A model generated the notes under the pieces. It was given only the letters and a program-made list of their open reading frames with translations. It did no database searches and was not told where the DNA came from. The translations under genes and the position numbers were made by a program. A stretch of 64,000 bases of DNA from Parabacteroides sp. AD58 (GTDB lineage: Bacteria; Bacteroidota; Bacteroidia; Bacteroidales; Tannerellaceae). Position 1 is the first letter of the stretch; every line of letters starts with the position of its first letter. Shown here in pieces: positions 54,453 through 63,536 of the stretch. The DNA lies in contig NZ_CP146284.1 of the NCBI RefSeq assembly GCF_023744375.2, positions 1,054,001 to 1,118,000 of the forward strand, read 5' to 3'.

Positions 54453-54830
54453 ATGTACGAAAGAAAAATACCCATAGATCTGGATTGCCCGCTCCGGCTG
54501 ACCATGAGCCTGATAGGTTCCAAATGGAAATCATGTATAGTGGATGAACTGAGGCATAAATCATTGCGTCCGAGCGAGCTGCATAAAATCTTCCCAGAAG
54601 CGACACCGCGCGTACTCGACATTCAGCTGAAAGAACTGGTGGAAGATGGATTAGTGCACAAGACTACCTATAACGAAGTTCCCCTACGTACAGAATATGC
54701 ATTGACCGATTTAGGACGGAGCCTGCTGCCTATTATTGATGCCATGATCGAATGGGGAAATCGAAATACGGATTTATTTGAACGGAAATATGGGGAAAAA
54801 GCAGGTTATCACCAGCCAAAGGAAACATAA
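54453..54830 (+). CDS. HxlR-family winged-helix regulator
   Basis: A 125-residue protein with the HxlR pattern: DCPLRLTMSLIGSKWKSCIV (an N-terminal Cys often used for sensing electrophiles), HKSLRPSELHKIFPEATPRV recognition region, LDIQLKELVEDGLVHKTTY and a C-terminal dimer helix. Family members such as YodB sense quinones or diamide through this Cys and repress adjacent reductase genes. The divergent flavodoxin-like gene is therefore the likely target. Confidence 0.9.
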   Translation: MYERKIPIDLDCPLRLTMSLIGSKWKSCIVDELRHKSLRPSELHKIFPEATPRVLDIQLKELVEDGLVHKTTYNEVPLRTEYALTDLGRSLLPIIDAMIEWGNRNTDLFERKYGEKAGYHQPKET

Positions 54831-54930
54831 AGTTACATCCGCAAGGGCGCAGTGAACTTTTTGAACTTTATGAACTTTTGAGTTTTTCAGTTGATCTGAT
54901 TGATTGGTTTCTGCATATTACCAGAAAACA

Positions 54931-54962
54931 AAAAATCCCGATTTCGCTTGGAAATCAGGATT
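54931..54962 (-). terminator. Terminator after tRNA-Phe
   Basis: On the minus strand, AATCCTGATTTC pairs with GAAATCGGGATT around a 5-nt loop (one mismatched pair), followed by a T run. It starts 6 bp after the tRNA. Confidence 0.8.
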
Positions 54963-54967
54963 CTATG

Positions 54968-55040
54968 TGGTGCCACCAGGAATCGAACCGGGGACACAAG
55001 GATTTTCAGTCCTTTGCTCTACCAACTGAGCTATGGCACC
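54968..55040 (-). tRNA. tRNA-Phe (GAA)
   Basis: The minus strand reads GGTGCCATAGCTCAGTTGG at the 5' end, an anticodon arm with ACTGAAAATCC (anticodon GAA), a T arm with GGTTCGATTCC, and a closing GGCACC plus discriminator A. All arms pair. It is 73 nt without an encoded CCA, as is usual in Bacteroidetes. Confidence 0.96.
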
Positions 55041-55081
55041 TTTTTTTGTTGTTGTAACCGTTATCGTTTCGATTACGGGTG

Positions 55082-55112
55082 CAAAGGTAGGGACATTTTT
55101 TGAATATGCAAA
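55082..55112 (-). promoter_or_regulatory. Full promoter for tRNA-Phe
   Basis: On the minus strand TTTG (55112-55109), a 19-nt spacer and TACCTTTG (55089-55082) match the Bacteroidetes -33/-7 consensus, about 40 bp before the tRNA. This is the best promoter match in the window. Confidence 0.7.
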
Positions 55113-55141
55113 CTTTTGGACAGAAAAAATTTATTTTTTAT

Positions 55142-56314
55142 TCATTTCTCTATCAGAAATACATAATTCTGTTTCTTCTTGAAACAGCTAACTATATCTA
55201 AATAAAGACTATAAATATTATCAGCTACATCCAGTGGGAAAAAGCTGATAAATGAAATTTTTTGTGCCAACATCCGAGACGACTGCATAAAATAATAGCC
55301 TTTGATGATATAATAAGCTATAAAAAGCAGACCGGCATACACTGATAGTAGAAAATTTCCCATACACCCAACAACAACAGATGCAATTACGACTATCCAG
55401 AAAAGCCAATAACATAAATTCTCGAATAAGAAAAGCCGGTAAAAACGCTTTTTGGCATGGCTTCGGGTTGAAATCAACCCTATACGTTCCTGCGACCATT
55501 TCTTCAACCGGTAATATTCTTCTTTTTTCACCAAAGCATCCGGTAAATAATTGACTACTGTATTTTGTGCCGTTGCCACCTCATCAATAAACTGACTGTC
55601 TTCTCCTATTTTCAGGAACAGCTGATTATAAAATCCTTTATTCTTAAAGAACAGAGACTTCGTATATGACAGATTTTTTCCTGAACCCGAAAAAGGATGA
55701 TCCAACAAGGCGGCCGAGAGATACTGCAAACCAAACTTCAGATTATCATAAGCTATCAGCTTATTCATCCATCCTTTCTGATATGGATAGGAAGCATATC
55801 CCAATACAATTCCTGTCTTTTCTTTATAAGAAGACACCATTGCACGTATCCAATTGGTAGTCATCGGCTCACAATCGGCCTCGGTGAACAGTATTACCTG
55901 ATGACGTGCGGCCTTAATGCCCAAGGTCAATGCCAGTTTTTTCTTACTGATATAACGTGCTTCTTTGGGTATGAATGTATAATATAAATAAGGATAGTCA
56001 CGCTTAAACAGACTTAACCGGTTGCTGCAGACTTCCGACATGCCGTCGTTGACAACAATAACCTCAAAATCCGGATAATCCTGATTCAGCAAGGCAGGTA
56101 AATGCTTTTCCAGGCTTTCTTCATTGTCGTGGGCATAAACCACCACCGACACCGAAGGACAAGAGGACAAATCCTGCTTCATTGCAGGCTGTTGAGAACG
56201 CAGTCGCCACGGACGACGATACAACACCAGACAATAAAGCAGGACTATTAAAAACAGGAGCGCTGTAAATCCTGCCAAACCAAGTTCCAGATGGCTGAAT
56301 TGTAACAGACTCAT
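55142..56314 (-). CDS. Membrane-bound family-2 glycosyltransferase
   Basis: About 390 residues from the ATG at 56314 (MSLLQFSHLELGLAGF); an earlier in-frame start would overlap lysA. An N-terminal membrane segment (ALLFLIVLLYCLVLY) is followed by a GT-A domain: SVSVVVYAHDNEESLEKHLP, VIVVNDGMSEV, LFTEADCEPMTTNWI (acceptor/metal region) and the family motif KKWSQERIGLIS. Two or three C-terminal membrane segments follow. It probably acts on cell-surface polysaccharide or lipid-linked sugars. It is 5 bp after lysA and likely cotranscribed. Confidence 0.85.
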   Translation of the reverse strand: MSLLQFSHLELGLAGFTALLFLIVLLYCLVLYRRPWRLRSQQPAMKQDLSSCPSVSVVVYAHDNEESLEKHLPALLNQDYPDFEVIVVNDGMSEVCSNRLSLFKRDYPYLYYTFIPKEARYISKKKLALTLGIKAARHQVILFTEADCEPMTTNWIRAMVSSYKEKTGIVLGYASYPYQKGWMNKLIAYDNLKFGLQYLSAALLDHPFSGSGKNLSYTKSLFFKNKGFYNQLFLKIGEDSQFIDEVATAQNTVVNYLPDALVKKEEYYRLKKWSQERIGLISTRSHAKKRFYRLFLFENLCYWLFWIVVIASVVVGCMGNFLLSVYAGLLFIAYYIIKGYYFMQSSRMLAQKISFISFFPLDVADNIYSLYLDIVSCFKKKQNYVFLIEK

Positions 56315-56319
56315 TTCAG

Positions 56320-57477
56320 TTATAATTGATCCGAGAAATATGCTGCAGGAAGCTGACGGCAATTATATTGAGAAGCCATCACCTCACCATAAGCTCCTGC
56401 CGAACGCAAGGCAATAAAATCACCCCGATGAACTTCGTTCAGCTCAACATCTTTTCCAAAGACATCTGATGATTCACAGATCGGACCGACTACGTCGTAA
56501 ACTTCTACATCATTGTCACTGGAAATATTTTCGATACGATGATAGGCATCATACATGGCCGGGCGAATCAGATCGGTAAAACCGGCATCCAGAATAGCAA
56601 ACTTCTTGACTTCTCCTTCCTTGACATACAATACCCGAGAAATCAATGAGCCACATTGAGCTACTACCGAACGGCCCGGTTCAAAATGTACCTGCTGACC
56701 TGGACGCAAATCCAGCAGTTTGTGGAAGACAGCAAAATAATTATCGAAGGCAGGTATTGACAAATGGTTCGGATGATAATAATCTATGCCCAAACCACCT
56801 CCTAAATTCAAGTTCTCTACTTGTATGCCTTTCTTTTCCAATTCTTCCTGAATCTCATTGATCCGAATAGCCAAGTTACGGAAAGCGGACATATCTGTTA
56901 TCTGGGAACCAATATGACAATGGATACCAATCAGACGTACGTGCGACATGGCTTTCATTTCATCCAGTACGCCATTTAATAATCCCAAATTGATACCGAA
57001 TTTATTTTCCTTCAGACCGGTAGTTATCTTAGCATGGGTATGAGCATCTACATCCGGGTTAATACGCAAAGCCACACGAGCCACCTTGTTCTTGGCTGCA
57101 GCCAGTTCATTGATAACACGCAATTCAGCCAACGATTCTACATTGAAGCAGAAGATATTCTCATCAAGCCCTAAATTGATTTCCCAATCAGCCTTACCTA
57201 CTCCGGCAAAGACGATCTTTTCTGCCGGAAAACCAGCCTTGATGGCAGCTTCAACTTCACCTCCGCTCACACAATCAGCGCCCAAGCCTGCCGCAGCAAT
57301 TATTGACAGCAGACGCGGATTGGCATTTGCCTTGATGGCAAAATGTACATGATATCCGTATTTTCCGGATTCAGCCTGAATTGTCTGCAGGGTTTCGTTC
57401 AACAAGTCAACATCATAATAATAAAAAGGAGTCTTCAGCTCCTTGAATTTATCAATCGGAAATTTACCTTTCAACAT
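56320..57477 (-). CDS. lysA: Diaminopimelate decarboxylase
   Basis: A 385-residue PLP enzyme of the alanine-racemase-like fold. The PLP lysine is in VHFAIKANANPRLLS. Other motifs are CVSGGEVEAAIKAGF, IGIHCHIGSQI, LNLGGGLGIDYYHP, FEPGRSVVAQCG and the C-terminal VGPICESSDVFGKD with the catalytic Cys. It makes lysine from meso-diaminopimelate. lysC lies upstream on the same strand, 158 bp away. Confidence 0.96.
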   Translation of the reverse strand: MLKGKFPIDKFKELKTPFYYYDVDLLNETLQTIQAESGKYGYHVHFAIKANANPRLLSIIAAAGLGADCVSGGEVEAAIKAGFPAEKIVFAGVGKADWEINLGLDENIFCFNVESLAELRVINELAAAKNKVARVALRINPDVDAHTHAKITTGLKENKFGINLGLLNGVLDEMKAMSHVRLIGIHCHIGSQITDMSAFRNLAIRINEIQEELEKKGIQVENLNLGGGLGIDYYHPNHLSIPAFDNYFAVFHKLLDLRPGQQVHFEPGRSVVAQCGSLISRVLYVKEGEVKKFAILDAGFTDLIRPAMYDAYHRIENISSDNDVEVYDVVGPICESSDVFGKDVELNEVHRGDFIALRSAGAYGEVMASQYNCRQLPAAYFSDQL

Positions 57478-57544
57478 AAGCCTATATACTATAATGATTC
57501 AAGTTTGCCTCCAGAGTTTCTGTATGCCCCAGAGACAGAACAAA

Positions 57545-57630
57545 GAAAAAGGTTGAGTCAGGCACCCGGCATCAGGAATCAGTTCATCATCGTCTGTCTC
57601 CCCAACTACCTGTCTGACACAACCTTTTTC
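57545..57630. repeat. Long inverted repeat between lysC and lysA
   Basis: GAAAAAGGTTGAGTCAG at 57545-57561 is matched in reverse complement by CTGACACAACCTTTTTC at 57614-57630, with one mismatch. The spacer is about 52 nt. It could be an RNA structure that controls read-through from lysC to lysA, or a small repeat element. Confidence 0.6.
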
Positions 57631-57635
57631 AGGGT

Positions 57636-58952
57636 TTATTTATTATTAAACAAATGATCGCTTAAAGCCTGCAGAGCACGCTGCTTGTCGGAAGCCTTAA
57701 CCAGCAATGAGACATTGTAGTTGCTGCCGCCATAAGAAATCATACGTACAGCCACATCCTTCATGGCATGAACGATACTGTCTTCAAATCCGACATTCTC
57801 CCATTCCAGATCACCTACCACACATACGATAACCATATCTTCATCGACAGATACTGTACCATATTTCTTCAGGTCATTTACAATCTCATCCAAGTGCTTG
57901 CGGTTGTCAATAGTAACAGAAACCCCTACTTCAGAAGTCGTTACCATATCAATCGGAGTCTGGTAATTTTCGAATGTTTCAAATACTTTCCGCAAGAAAC
58001 CTGTTGCCAGCAACATACGTCCGCTCTTGATCTTGATAGCCGTAATGTTATCCTTGGCAGCTACAGCCTTGATCTTGCCTTTTTCAGTAGCATTCGAAAT
58101 CAAGGTACCCGGAGCATCCGGCTGCATTGTATTCAGCAAGCGAACCGGGATATTATTGATTTTAGCCGGCAAGATACAAGTCGGATGCAAGATCTTCGCC
58201 CCGAAATAAGCCAGTTCTGCCGCTTCTTCGAAATGCAGATGACGAACCGGAGACGTTCCTTTTACGAATCGCGGATCGTTATTGTGCATACCATCGATAT
58301 CTGTCCAGATCTGTATCTCTTCTGCCTTGATAGCCGCACCAATCAAAGAAGCTGTATAGTCGCTACCGCCGCGCTGCAAGTTATCGATCTCACCGTATGC
58401 GTTTCGGCAGATATAACCTTGCGTAATATACAGGTCAGCTTCGGCATTTTCTTCCAGCAGACGAGTCAGTTTTTCTTTGATGTAGACCGGATCCGGTTCA
58501 GCATTCTTGTCTGTACGCATAAAATCGAGTGCAGGAAGCAATACTGAATTCACGCCCAGTTCCTTCAGATACAGATTCATCATGCCTGTTGAAATCAGTT
58601 CACCTTGTGCCAACACCACTTTTTCTTCAAACAAAGTAAACAAGTCTTTGGTGAAAGAACGAATGTGATCAAAATGGAAGGTCACTAATTCACGAGCCTT
58701 AGCCTTGTATTCTTCCGTTGCATACAGCTCTTCGATATGCCCAAAATATTTCTGAGACAACTTATTGATGATCTCATTGGCTCCATCCGGATTCTTCTTA
58801 TACAAATAATCTGAAATCTCGACCAATGAATTGGTTGTTCCAGACATGGCAGACAACACGATAAGGTTCTTTTCGCCAACAATCAGCTTGGCAACATCTT
58901 TCATTCTCTGTGCAGATCCCACAGAAGTACCGCCGAATTTTAATACTTTCAT
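57636..58952 (-). CDS. lysC: Aspartate kinase
   Basis: A 438-residue monofunctional aspartokinase. The N-terminal MKVLKFGGTSVGSAQRM is the kinase signature; GYICRNAYGEIDNLQRGGSDYTA and IWTDIDGMHNNDPRF form the aspartate and ATP sites. Two ACT domains follow (about 300-438). It catalyses the first step to lysine, threonine and methionine; the ACT domains imply feedback control. lysA is the next gene in the same direction. Confidence 0.96.
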   Translation of the reverse strand: MKVLKFGGTSVGSAQRMKDVAKLIVGEKNLIVLSAMSGTTNSLVEISDYLYKKNPDGANEIINKLSQKYFGHIEELYATEEYKAKARELVTFHFDHIRSFTKDLFTLFEEKVVLAQGELISTGMMNLYLKELGVNSVLLPALDFMRTDKNAEPDPVYIKEKLTRLLEENAEADLYITQGYICRNAYGEIDNLQRGGSDYTASLIGAAIKAEEIQIWTDIDGMHNNDPRFVKGTSPVRHLHFEEAAELAYFGAKILHPTCILPAKINNIPVRLLNTMQPDAPGTLISNATEKGKIKAVAAKDNITAIKIKSGRMLLATGFLRKVFETFENYQTPIDMVTTSEVGVSVTIDNRKHLDEIVNDLKKYGTVSVDEDMVIVCVVGDLEWENVGFEDSIVHAMKDVAVRMISYGGSNYNVSLLVKASDKQRALQALSDHLFNNK

Positions 58953-59004
58953 TTCTTTTACCTTATAATTTATTTATTCTCATTCAACTAACAAGGATGT
59001 GGTG

Positions 59005-59012
59005 CAAAGTTA
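59005..59012 (-). promoter_or_regulatory. -7 promoter element for lysC
   Basis: TAACTTTG on the minus strand matches TAnnTTTG, 53 bp before the lysC start. Confidence 0.45.
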
Positions 59013-59020
59013 TAAATAAT

Positions 59021-59698
59021 TTACTTATCCACATCATTTAAACAGGCATTCTCGCATTTAACGATACGTGCCGGGAAATTATGAACCAACGTATAGTTAT
59101 GCGTCGTCATAATCACAGCCGTTCCCTTTTTACAGATCTCGTGCAGAAGCTGTACAATCTGTCCGCTTGTCTCCGGATCCAGATTACCCGTAGGTTCATC
59201 GGCCAGGATGATGTCGGGAGTATTCAGCAAGGCTCGCGCAATAACAACACGCTGCTGCTCACCTCCCGAAAGTTCGTGCGGCATCTTGTATCCCTTGTTC
59301 TGCATGCCTACCTGTTGGAGTACTTCTTCAATCCGGTTCTGGATATCCTTGTTACTGCGCCAGCCGGTAGCCTTCAAGACAAATTCCAGGTTCTTATTCA
59401 CCGAACGGTCGGTCAGCAACTGAAAATCCTGGAATACAATACCTAATTTCCGGCGCAGATACGGTACATCTTTCCGTTTGATCTTCCGTAAATTATAGTT
59501 CAGCAGAAAAGCTTCTCCACCGCAAATCGGAATTTCACAGTAGAGCGATTTCAGCAGACTGCTTTTTCCGGAACCGACTTTGCCGATTACATACACAAAC
59601 TCTCCCTGATGCAACGACAAGGAAGCCTGATGCAAGATCACATTCTCGTTCCTGCATATATCTACGTTTTCCAGTTGAAGTAGTACGCCTTCTTCCAT
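59021..59698 (-). CDS. ftsE: FtsE-type ABC ATPase
   Basis: A 225-residue ABC ATPase: Walker [10 protein letters not shown] (39-47), [20 protein letters not shown] (Q-loop, FtsE-like), [16 protein letters not shown] signature and Walker [13 protein letters not shown]. It is closest to FtsE, which with FtsX controls peptidoglycan hydrolases during division. No ftsX is adjacent. The gene is 5 bp after hisIE, in the his operon. Confidence 0.85.
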   Translation of the reverse strand: MEEGVLLQLENVDICRNENVILHQASLSLHQGEFVYVIGKVGSGKSSLLKSLYCEIPICGGEAFLLNYNLRKIKRKDVPYLRRKLGIVFQDFQLLTDRSVNKNLEFVLKATGWRSNKDIQNRIEEVLQQVGMQNKGYKMPHELSGGEQQRVVIARALLNTPDIILADEPTGNLDPETSGQIVQLLHEICKKGTAVIMTTHNYTLVHNFPARIVKCENACLNDVDK

Positions 59699-59703
59699 CT
59701 TAC

Positions 59704-60300
59704 TTATTTATGACGTTTTTTCAGTTCACGGGCCAAGTCTTCAATGCTAAGCCCTTTGCTTGTCAGCAGAACGATCAGGTGATAAATCAGGTCGGATGCC
59801 TCATACACCAACCGGTCTTCTGTACCGTTTGTTGCTTCGATAACTGTCTCAACAGCTTCCTCTCCTACTTTCTGAGCCATCCGGTTCACACCTTTCTGGA
59901 ACAGAGAAGTCGTATACGAACCTTCCGGCATTTCCATACGGCGGCGTTCGATAAACTTCTGCAGATATTTCAGGAACATGATGTCTTCTTCGTTCTTTTC
60001 ACCGAAACATGTTCCGGCGCCTGTATGGCAAACCGGTCCGTCGGGATTGACACGGATCAGCAAGGTATCGTTATCGCAGTCTGGAACAATTGAAACGACA
60101 TGCAGGAAATTTCCACTCGTCTCTCCCTTCATCCACAGACGATTCTTGGTACGGCTGAAAAAGACCACTTTCTTTGTTTCCAATGTTTTCTGATAGGCTT
60201 CTTCATTCATAAAGCCCAACATCAATACTTTATTTGTATTCTCATCCTGAATAACTGCGGGAAGCAAGCCTCCCATTTTTTCAAAATCCAAATTCAACAT
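59704..60300 (-). CDS. hisIE: Bifunctional HisIE
   Basis: A 198-residue fusion. The N-terminal HisI domain (phosphoribosyl-AMP cyclohydrolase) has SRTKNRLWMKGETSGNFL, the metal-site DCDNDTLLIRVNPDGPVCHTG and TCFGE. The C-terminal HisE domain (phosphoribosyl-ATP pyrophosphatase) has SYTTSLFQKGVNRMAQKVGE and EAVETVIEA. It catalyses steps 2 and 3 of histidine synthesis and is 14 bp after hisF. Confidence 0.96.
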   Translation of the reverse strand: MLNLDFEKMGGLLPAVIQDENTNKVLMLGFMNEEAYQKTLETKKVVFFSRTKNRLWMKGETSGNFLHVVSIVPDCDNDTLLIRVNPDGPVCHTGAGTCFGEKNEEDIMFLKYLQKFIERRRMEMPEGSYTTSLFQKGVNRMAQKVGEEAVETVIEATNGTEDRLVYEASDLIYHLIVLLTSKGLSIEDLARELKKRHK

Positions 60301-60314
60301 ATTATTATACCTTA

Positions 60315-61070
60315 TTATAATCTTACATTTATTCCTTCGCGTTGCAAATATAGCTTCAATTCTTCAATCTTGATCTCTCCGAAATGAAATACACTGGCTG
60401 CCAAAGCCGCATCGGCCTTTCCCACACTGAATGCATCCCGGAAATGTTCCATCTTTCCGGCACCACCGGAGGCAATGACCGGAATATGCAAGGTATCTGC
60501 CAGATGCGCCAAAGCATCATTTGGATAACCTTCCTTCACGCCGTCGTGCGTCATACTGGTAAACAGGATTTCGCCCGCGCCCCGTTCTTCAGCTTCCCGC
60601 GCCCAGTCAAACAAACGCTTGTCGGTCGGGATGCGGCCTCCGTTCAGATAACAGATCCATTCTCCGTTTTCCCAGTTGGCATCAATCGCTACCACACAAA
60701 CCTGACTGCCGAAATGCGAGGCAATTTCTCCAATCAATTCAGGACGCCGGATAGCAGCCGAATTGATGGAAACCTTATCAGCGCCGGCACCCAACAGGCG
60801 GTCTACATCCTGCAATTCATTGATTCCTCCACCTACGGTAAAAGGAATACTGATATGGGCAGCCACTTTCTTAACCAATTCCGTAAAAGTCTTCCGTCCT
60901 TCATGAGATGCGGTAATATCCAGATACACCAGTTCATCCGCACCGGCCCGGCTATAAGCGGCTCCCAGTTCAACCGGATCACCGGCATCCCTGAAATTCA
61001 CGAAGTTGACTCCTTTTACCGTCTTTCCCTCTTTGATATCCAAACAGGGGATAATTCTCTTGGCTAACAT
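60315..61070 (-). CDS. hisF: Imidazole glycerol phosphate synthase cyclase subunit
   Basis: A 251-residue TIM barrel. Key parts are the start [19 protein letters not shown] with catalytic Asp, [32 protein letters not shown] with the second Asp, and [18 protein letters not shown]. It forms IGP and AICAR using ammonia from HisH. The gene order hisH-hisA-hisF-hisIE is intact. Confidence 0.97.
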   Translation of the reverse strand: MLAKRIIPCLDIKEGKTVKGVNFVNFRDAGDPVELGAAYSRAGADELVYLDITASHEGRKTFTELVKKVAAHISIPFTVGGGINELQDVDRLLGAGADKVSINSAAIRRPELIGEIASHFGSQVCVVAIDANWENGEWICYLNGGRIPTDKRLFDWAREAEERGAGEILFTSMTHDGVKEGYPNDALAHLADTLHIPVIASGGAGKMEHFRDAFSVGKADAALAASVFHFGEIKIEELKLYLQREGINVRL

Positions 61071-61086
61071 ATATGTTTTTGATTAA

Positions 61087-61809
61087 TCAGTTACTAAATT
61101 GTTCTAACTCTTCCAGACGGATCCGCCCTTCATAAATGGCTTTTCCGAAAATCACGGCCGGAATACCTGCTTCTGCCAGGCGTTCGATATCGGCTATCGA
61201 ACTGACGCCACCGCTGGCAATCAGATAAATGTCCGGAACCTGTTCCTGTATTTCCTTATATAAGTCGACTGCCGGTCCCTGCAACATTCCGTCTCTTCCG
61301 ATATCCGTGCAGATGATCTTCCGGATTCCTTTCTCCTGATAATCGCTGATGAAAGGAATCAAGTCGAGGGCCGTGCCTTCTTCCCAGCCGTTCACCGCAA
61401 TCTTCCGGTCTTTTGCATCAGCGCCCAAGATTATCCGCTCGCTGCCGTATTGCTTCAGCCAGGATAAAAAGCTATCTGGATTCTTCACGGCAATACTTCC
61501 GCCCGTTACCATCTGTGCGCCACAGTCGAAGGCAATACGCAAATCTTCATCCCGCTTCAACCCACCGCCAAAGTCGATCGTCAAACCGGTATGCCCGGCC
61601 ACCTTTTCCAGCATCTTGTAATTAACGATATGCCCGGCCTTGGCACCATCCAGATCCACCATGTGCAGGCGACGGATACCATGATCTTCAAACTGTTTGG
61701 CTACTTCCAGCGGATCTTCATTATAGACCTTCCGGGTCTGATAATCCCCTTGCGTCAGTCGGACGCATTTCCCTTCTATCATGTCTATGGCTGGTATCAG
61801 TTCAATCAT
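61087..61809 (-). CDS. hisA: ProFAR isomerase
   Basis: A 240-residue TIM barrel: [20 protein letters not shown] with catalytic Asp, [37 protein letters not shown] with the second Asp and [16 protein letters not shown]. It isomerises ProFAR in histidine synthesis. It starts 4 bp after hisH ends. Confidence 0.97.
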   Translation of the reverse strand: MIELIPAIDMIEGKCVRLTQGDYQTRKVYNEDPLEVAKQFEDHGIRRLHMVDLDGAKAGHIVNYKMLEKVAGHTGLTIDFGGGLKRDEDLRIAFDCGAQMVTGGSIAVKNPDSFLSWLKQYGSERIILGADAKDRKIAVNGWEEGTALDLIPFISDYQEKGIRKIICTDIGRDGMLQGPAVDLYKEIQEQVPDIYLIASGGVSSIADIERLAEAGIPAVIFGKAIYEGRIRLEELEQFSN

Positions 61810-61813
61810 ACGC

Positions 61814-62404
61814 TTACAGATTAAGGAAGTTCTTTAATATCTGTTCACCTACCGAACCACTCTTTTCCGGATGGAACTGCGTGGCATAAAAATTATCCTT
61901 ATGCAAAGAAGCACTGAACGGCAGGATATACTCGGTCGTTGCGGCCGTATCAGCATTCAGCGGTACATAATAACTATGTACGAAGTAAACGAACTGATTC
62001 TCGAGCGCCGGACTGAACAAACCGCCTTTCAGGTCGGTAATTGTATTCCATCCCATGTGCGGCACCTTATCTTCATGGCGCTGCGGGATGAAACGCTTGA
62101 CATCCACGTCGAAAATACCCAGACAATCGGCATTTCCTTCTTCCGAATAACGGCACATGAGCTGCATGCCCAGGCAGATTCCCAACACCGGCTGCTTCAG
62201 TCCGCGTATCAAATCCGTCATCTGGTGTGCTTTCAGATATTCCATCGTGGTAAAAGCTTCTCCAACTCCGGGGAATATCACTTTATCCGCTTTGGTGATC
62301 AGTTCCGGATCAGCGGTAATCACCGGCGTAATGCCCAAACGCTTGAGGGCATAATCTACCGAATAGATGTTTCCCGCATTATATTTTATGATGGCAACAT
62401 TCAT
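61814..62404 (-). CDS. hisH: Imidazole glycerol phosphate synthase glutaminase subunit
   Basis: A 196-residue class-I glutaminase: start [21 protein letters not shown], oxyanion part [11 protein letters not shown], nucleophile [20 protein letters not shown] with Cys, and the His/Glu pair in [18 protein letters not shown]. It supplies ammonia to HisF. First gene of this part of the his operon, with a promoter element just upstream. Confidence 0.97.
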   Translation of the reverse strand: MNVAIIKYNAGNIYSVDYALKRLGITPVITADPELITKADKVIFPGVGEAFTTMEYLKAHQMTDLIRGLKQPVLGICLGMQLMCRYSEEGNADCLGIFDVDVKRFIPQRHEDKVPHMGWNTITDLKGGLFSPALENQFVYFVHSYYVPLNADTAATTEYILPFSASLHKDNFYATQFHPEKSGSVGEQILKNFLNL

Positions 62405-62433
62405 TTTTCATCAAGCTTTTTGAAGTTAGGTTG

Positions 62434-62441
62434 CAAAAGTA
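62434..62441 (-). promoter_or_regulatory. -7 promoter element for the hisH-ftsE operon
   Basis: TACTTTTG on the minus strand matches TAnnTTTG, 30 bp before hisH. Confidence 0.5.
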
Positions 62442-62589
62442 ACAAATTAATATTACAAATGAGAAAATATAGAATAAAAGTTCCCTAACAGAATGCTTTT
62501 GTAATAATTTGGAGATGTATCCTTGCTTTTTCGAGAAGAACACCTAGCGAATAACATGACTTTATTTCTCCAACTCATTTTATTTTTAT

Positions 62590-62677
62590 CGTTTCACCCC
62601 TGTGATACGACCGTTTCACCCTTGTGAAACGATCGTTCCACATAGGTGAGACGATCGTTCCACCCGGGTGGAACGAT
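62590..62677. repeat. Four tandem 22-bp palindromic units
   Basis: Units start at 62590, 62612, 62634 and 62656, each exactly 22 bp. Unit 2 is CGTTTCACCCTTGTGAAACG plus two bases, with perfect 8-bp arms; unit 4 is CGTTCCACCCGGGTGGAACG, also perfect. Units 1 and 3 have one and two arm mismatches. The array lies in the 374-bp gap between hisH and the HMA-AraC gene. Apart from this and the two promoters, the gap holds nothing I recognise. Confidence 0.85.
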
Positions 62678-62778
62678 AAAAAGCTGCCGAGTTTTCTACA
62701 TCTTCCCAAAAGGACCTTAGAATAACCATCCGATAAAATTACTATCTTTACCTCCGGTTTCATGAAAAAGGTAAAAAC

Positions 62779-63387
62779 ATGACTGAGCTCAAAGCAACAC
62801 AAAATACTCCGGAAAAGGTGGAGAAGAACCGGATTCATATTAAGAATATGGTCTGTCCGCGGTGTATCATGGCTGTCCGGCAAATACTCGACAAGCTGGA
62901 GATTCCTTATCTTTCAGTGGAATTAGGCGAAGCCTGGCTGAAACAACCGCTGAAAGACCAACAAAAAGCGACTTTGAGAAGCGAACTGGAGTCTATCGGG
63001 TTTGAACTGCTGGAAGACCAGCGGCAGCAGCTTGTCGAACAGATCAAACGGAGCATTATCGAACTGGTTCATCAGGAGAACAATGAGCTGAAAGTAAACC
63101 TGTCTGACTTTTTGGTAGAGCAATGCCATCACGACTACAGTTTCCTGAGCAAGCTCTTCTCGGAAGTATGCGGAATCACCATCGAGAAATATTTCATTCA
63201 TCAGAAGATCGAACGGGTCAAAGAACTGTTGGCCTACAACGAGCTCTCATTAAGTGAAATAGCCCTGCTTCTGAACTATTCAAGCACAGCTCACCTGAGT
63301 GCTCAGTTCAAAAGCGTAACCGGCATGACTCCTACCCAGTTCAAGCAGCAGGAAAGCGGAATGCGCAAACCGCTGGACCAAATATAA
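62779..63387 (+). CDS. AraC-family regulator with N-terminal HMA-like domain
   Basis: A 202-residue protein. The first 70 residues look like a heavy-metal-associated (HMA) domain with MVCPRCI (Cys26, Cys29) and a beta-alpha-beta pattern ending in ELESIGFELLED. The C-terminal part is an AraC double helix-turn-helix: VEQCHHDYSFLSKLFSEVCG, IEKYFIHQKIERVKELL, SEIALLLNYSSTAHLSAQFK and MTPTQFK. The copper ATPase gene 149 bp downstream makes copper-controlled activation of that gene likely. Confidence 0.88.
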   Translation: MTELKATQNTPEKVEKNRIHIKNMVCPRCIMAVRQILDKLEIPYLSVELGEAWLKQPLKDQQKATLRSELESIGFELLEDQRQQLVEQIKRSIIELVHQENNELKVNLSDFLVEQCHHDYSFLSKLFSEVCGITIEKYFIHQKIERVKELLAYNELSLSEIALLLNYSSTAHLSAQFKSVTGMTPTQFKQQESGMRKPLDQI

Positions 63388-63499
63388 AAACAGTCAGAAC
63401 ACAAAAGACGATTTATTTCCTCCCGGCATTCCGGTCATGGCATTCAAATCCTATAAAATCTATCCAAAATTCTATAAAGCCCCGACGGATTGTTCATAC

Positions 63500-63507
63500 T
63501 AATTTTG
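63500..63507 (+). promoter_or_regulatory. -7 promoter element for the copper ATPase
   Basis: TAATTTTG matches TAnnTTTG, 29 bp before the ATPase start. Confidence 0.45.
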
Positions 63508-63536
63508 TTTCCGAAATCAGACAAACAGAATTTTCT

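Noticed and set aside
62590-62677. CRISPR array
   Set aside because: The units are contiguous with no spacers, each unit is itself a palindrome, and no cas genes are nearby.
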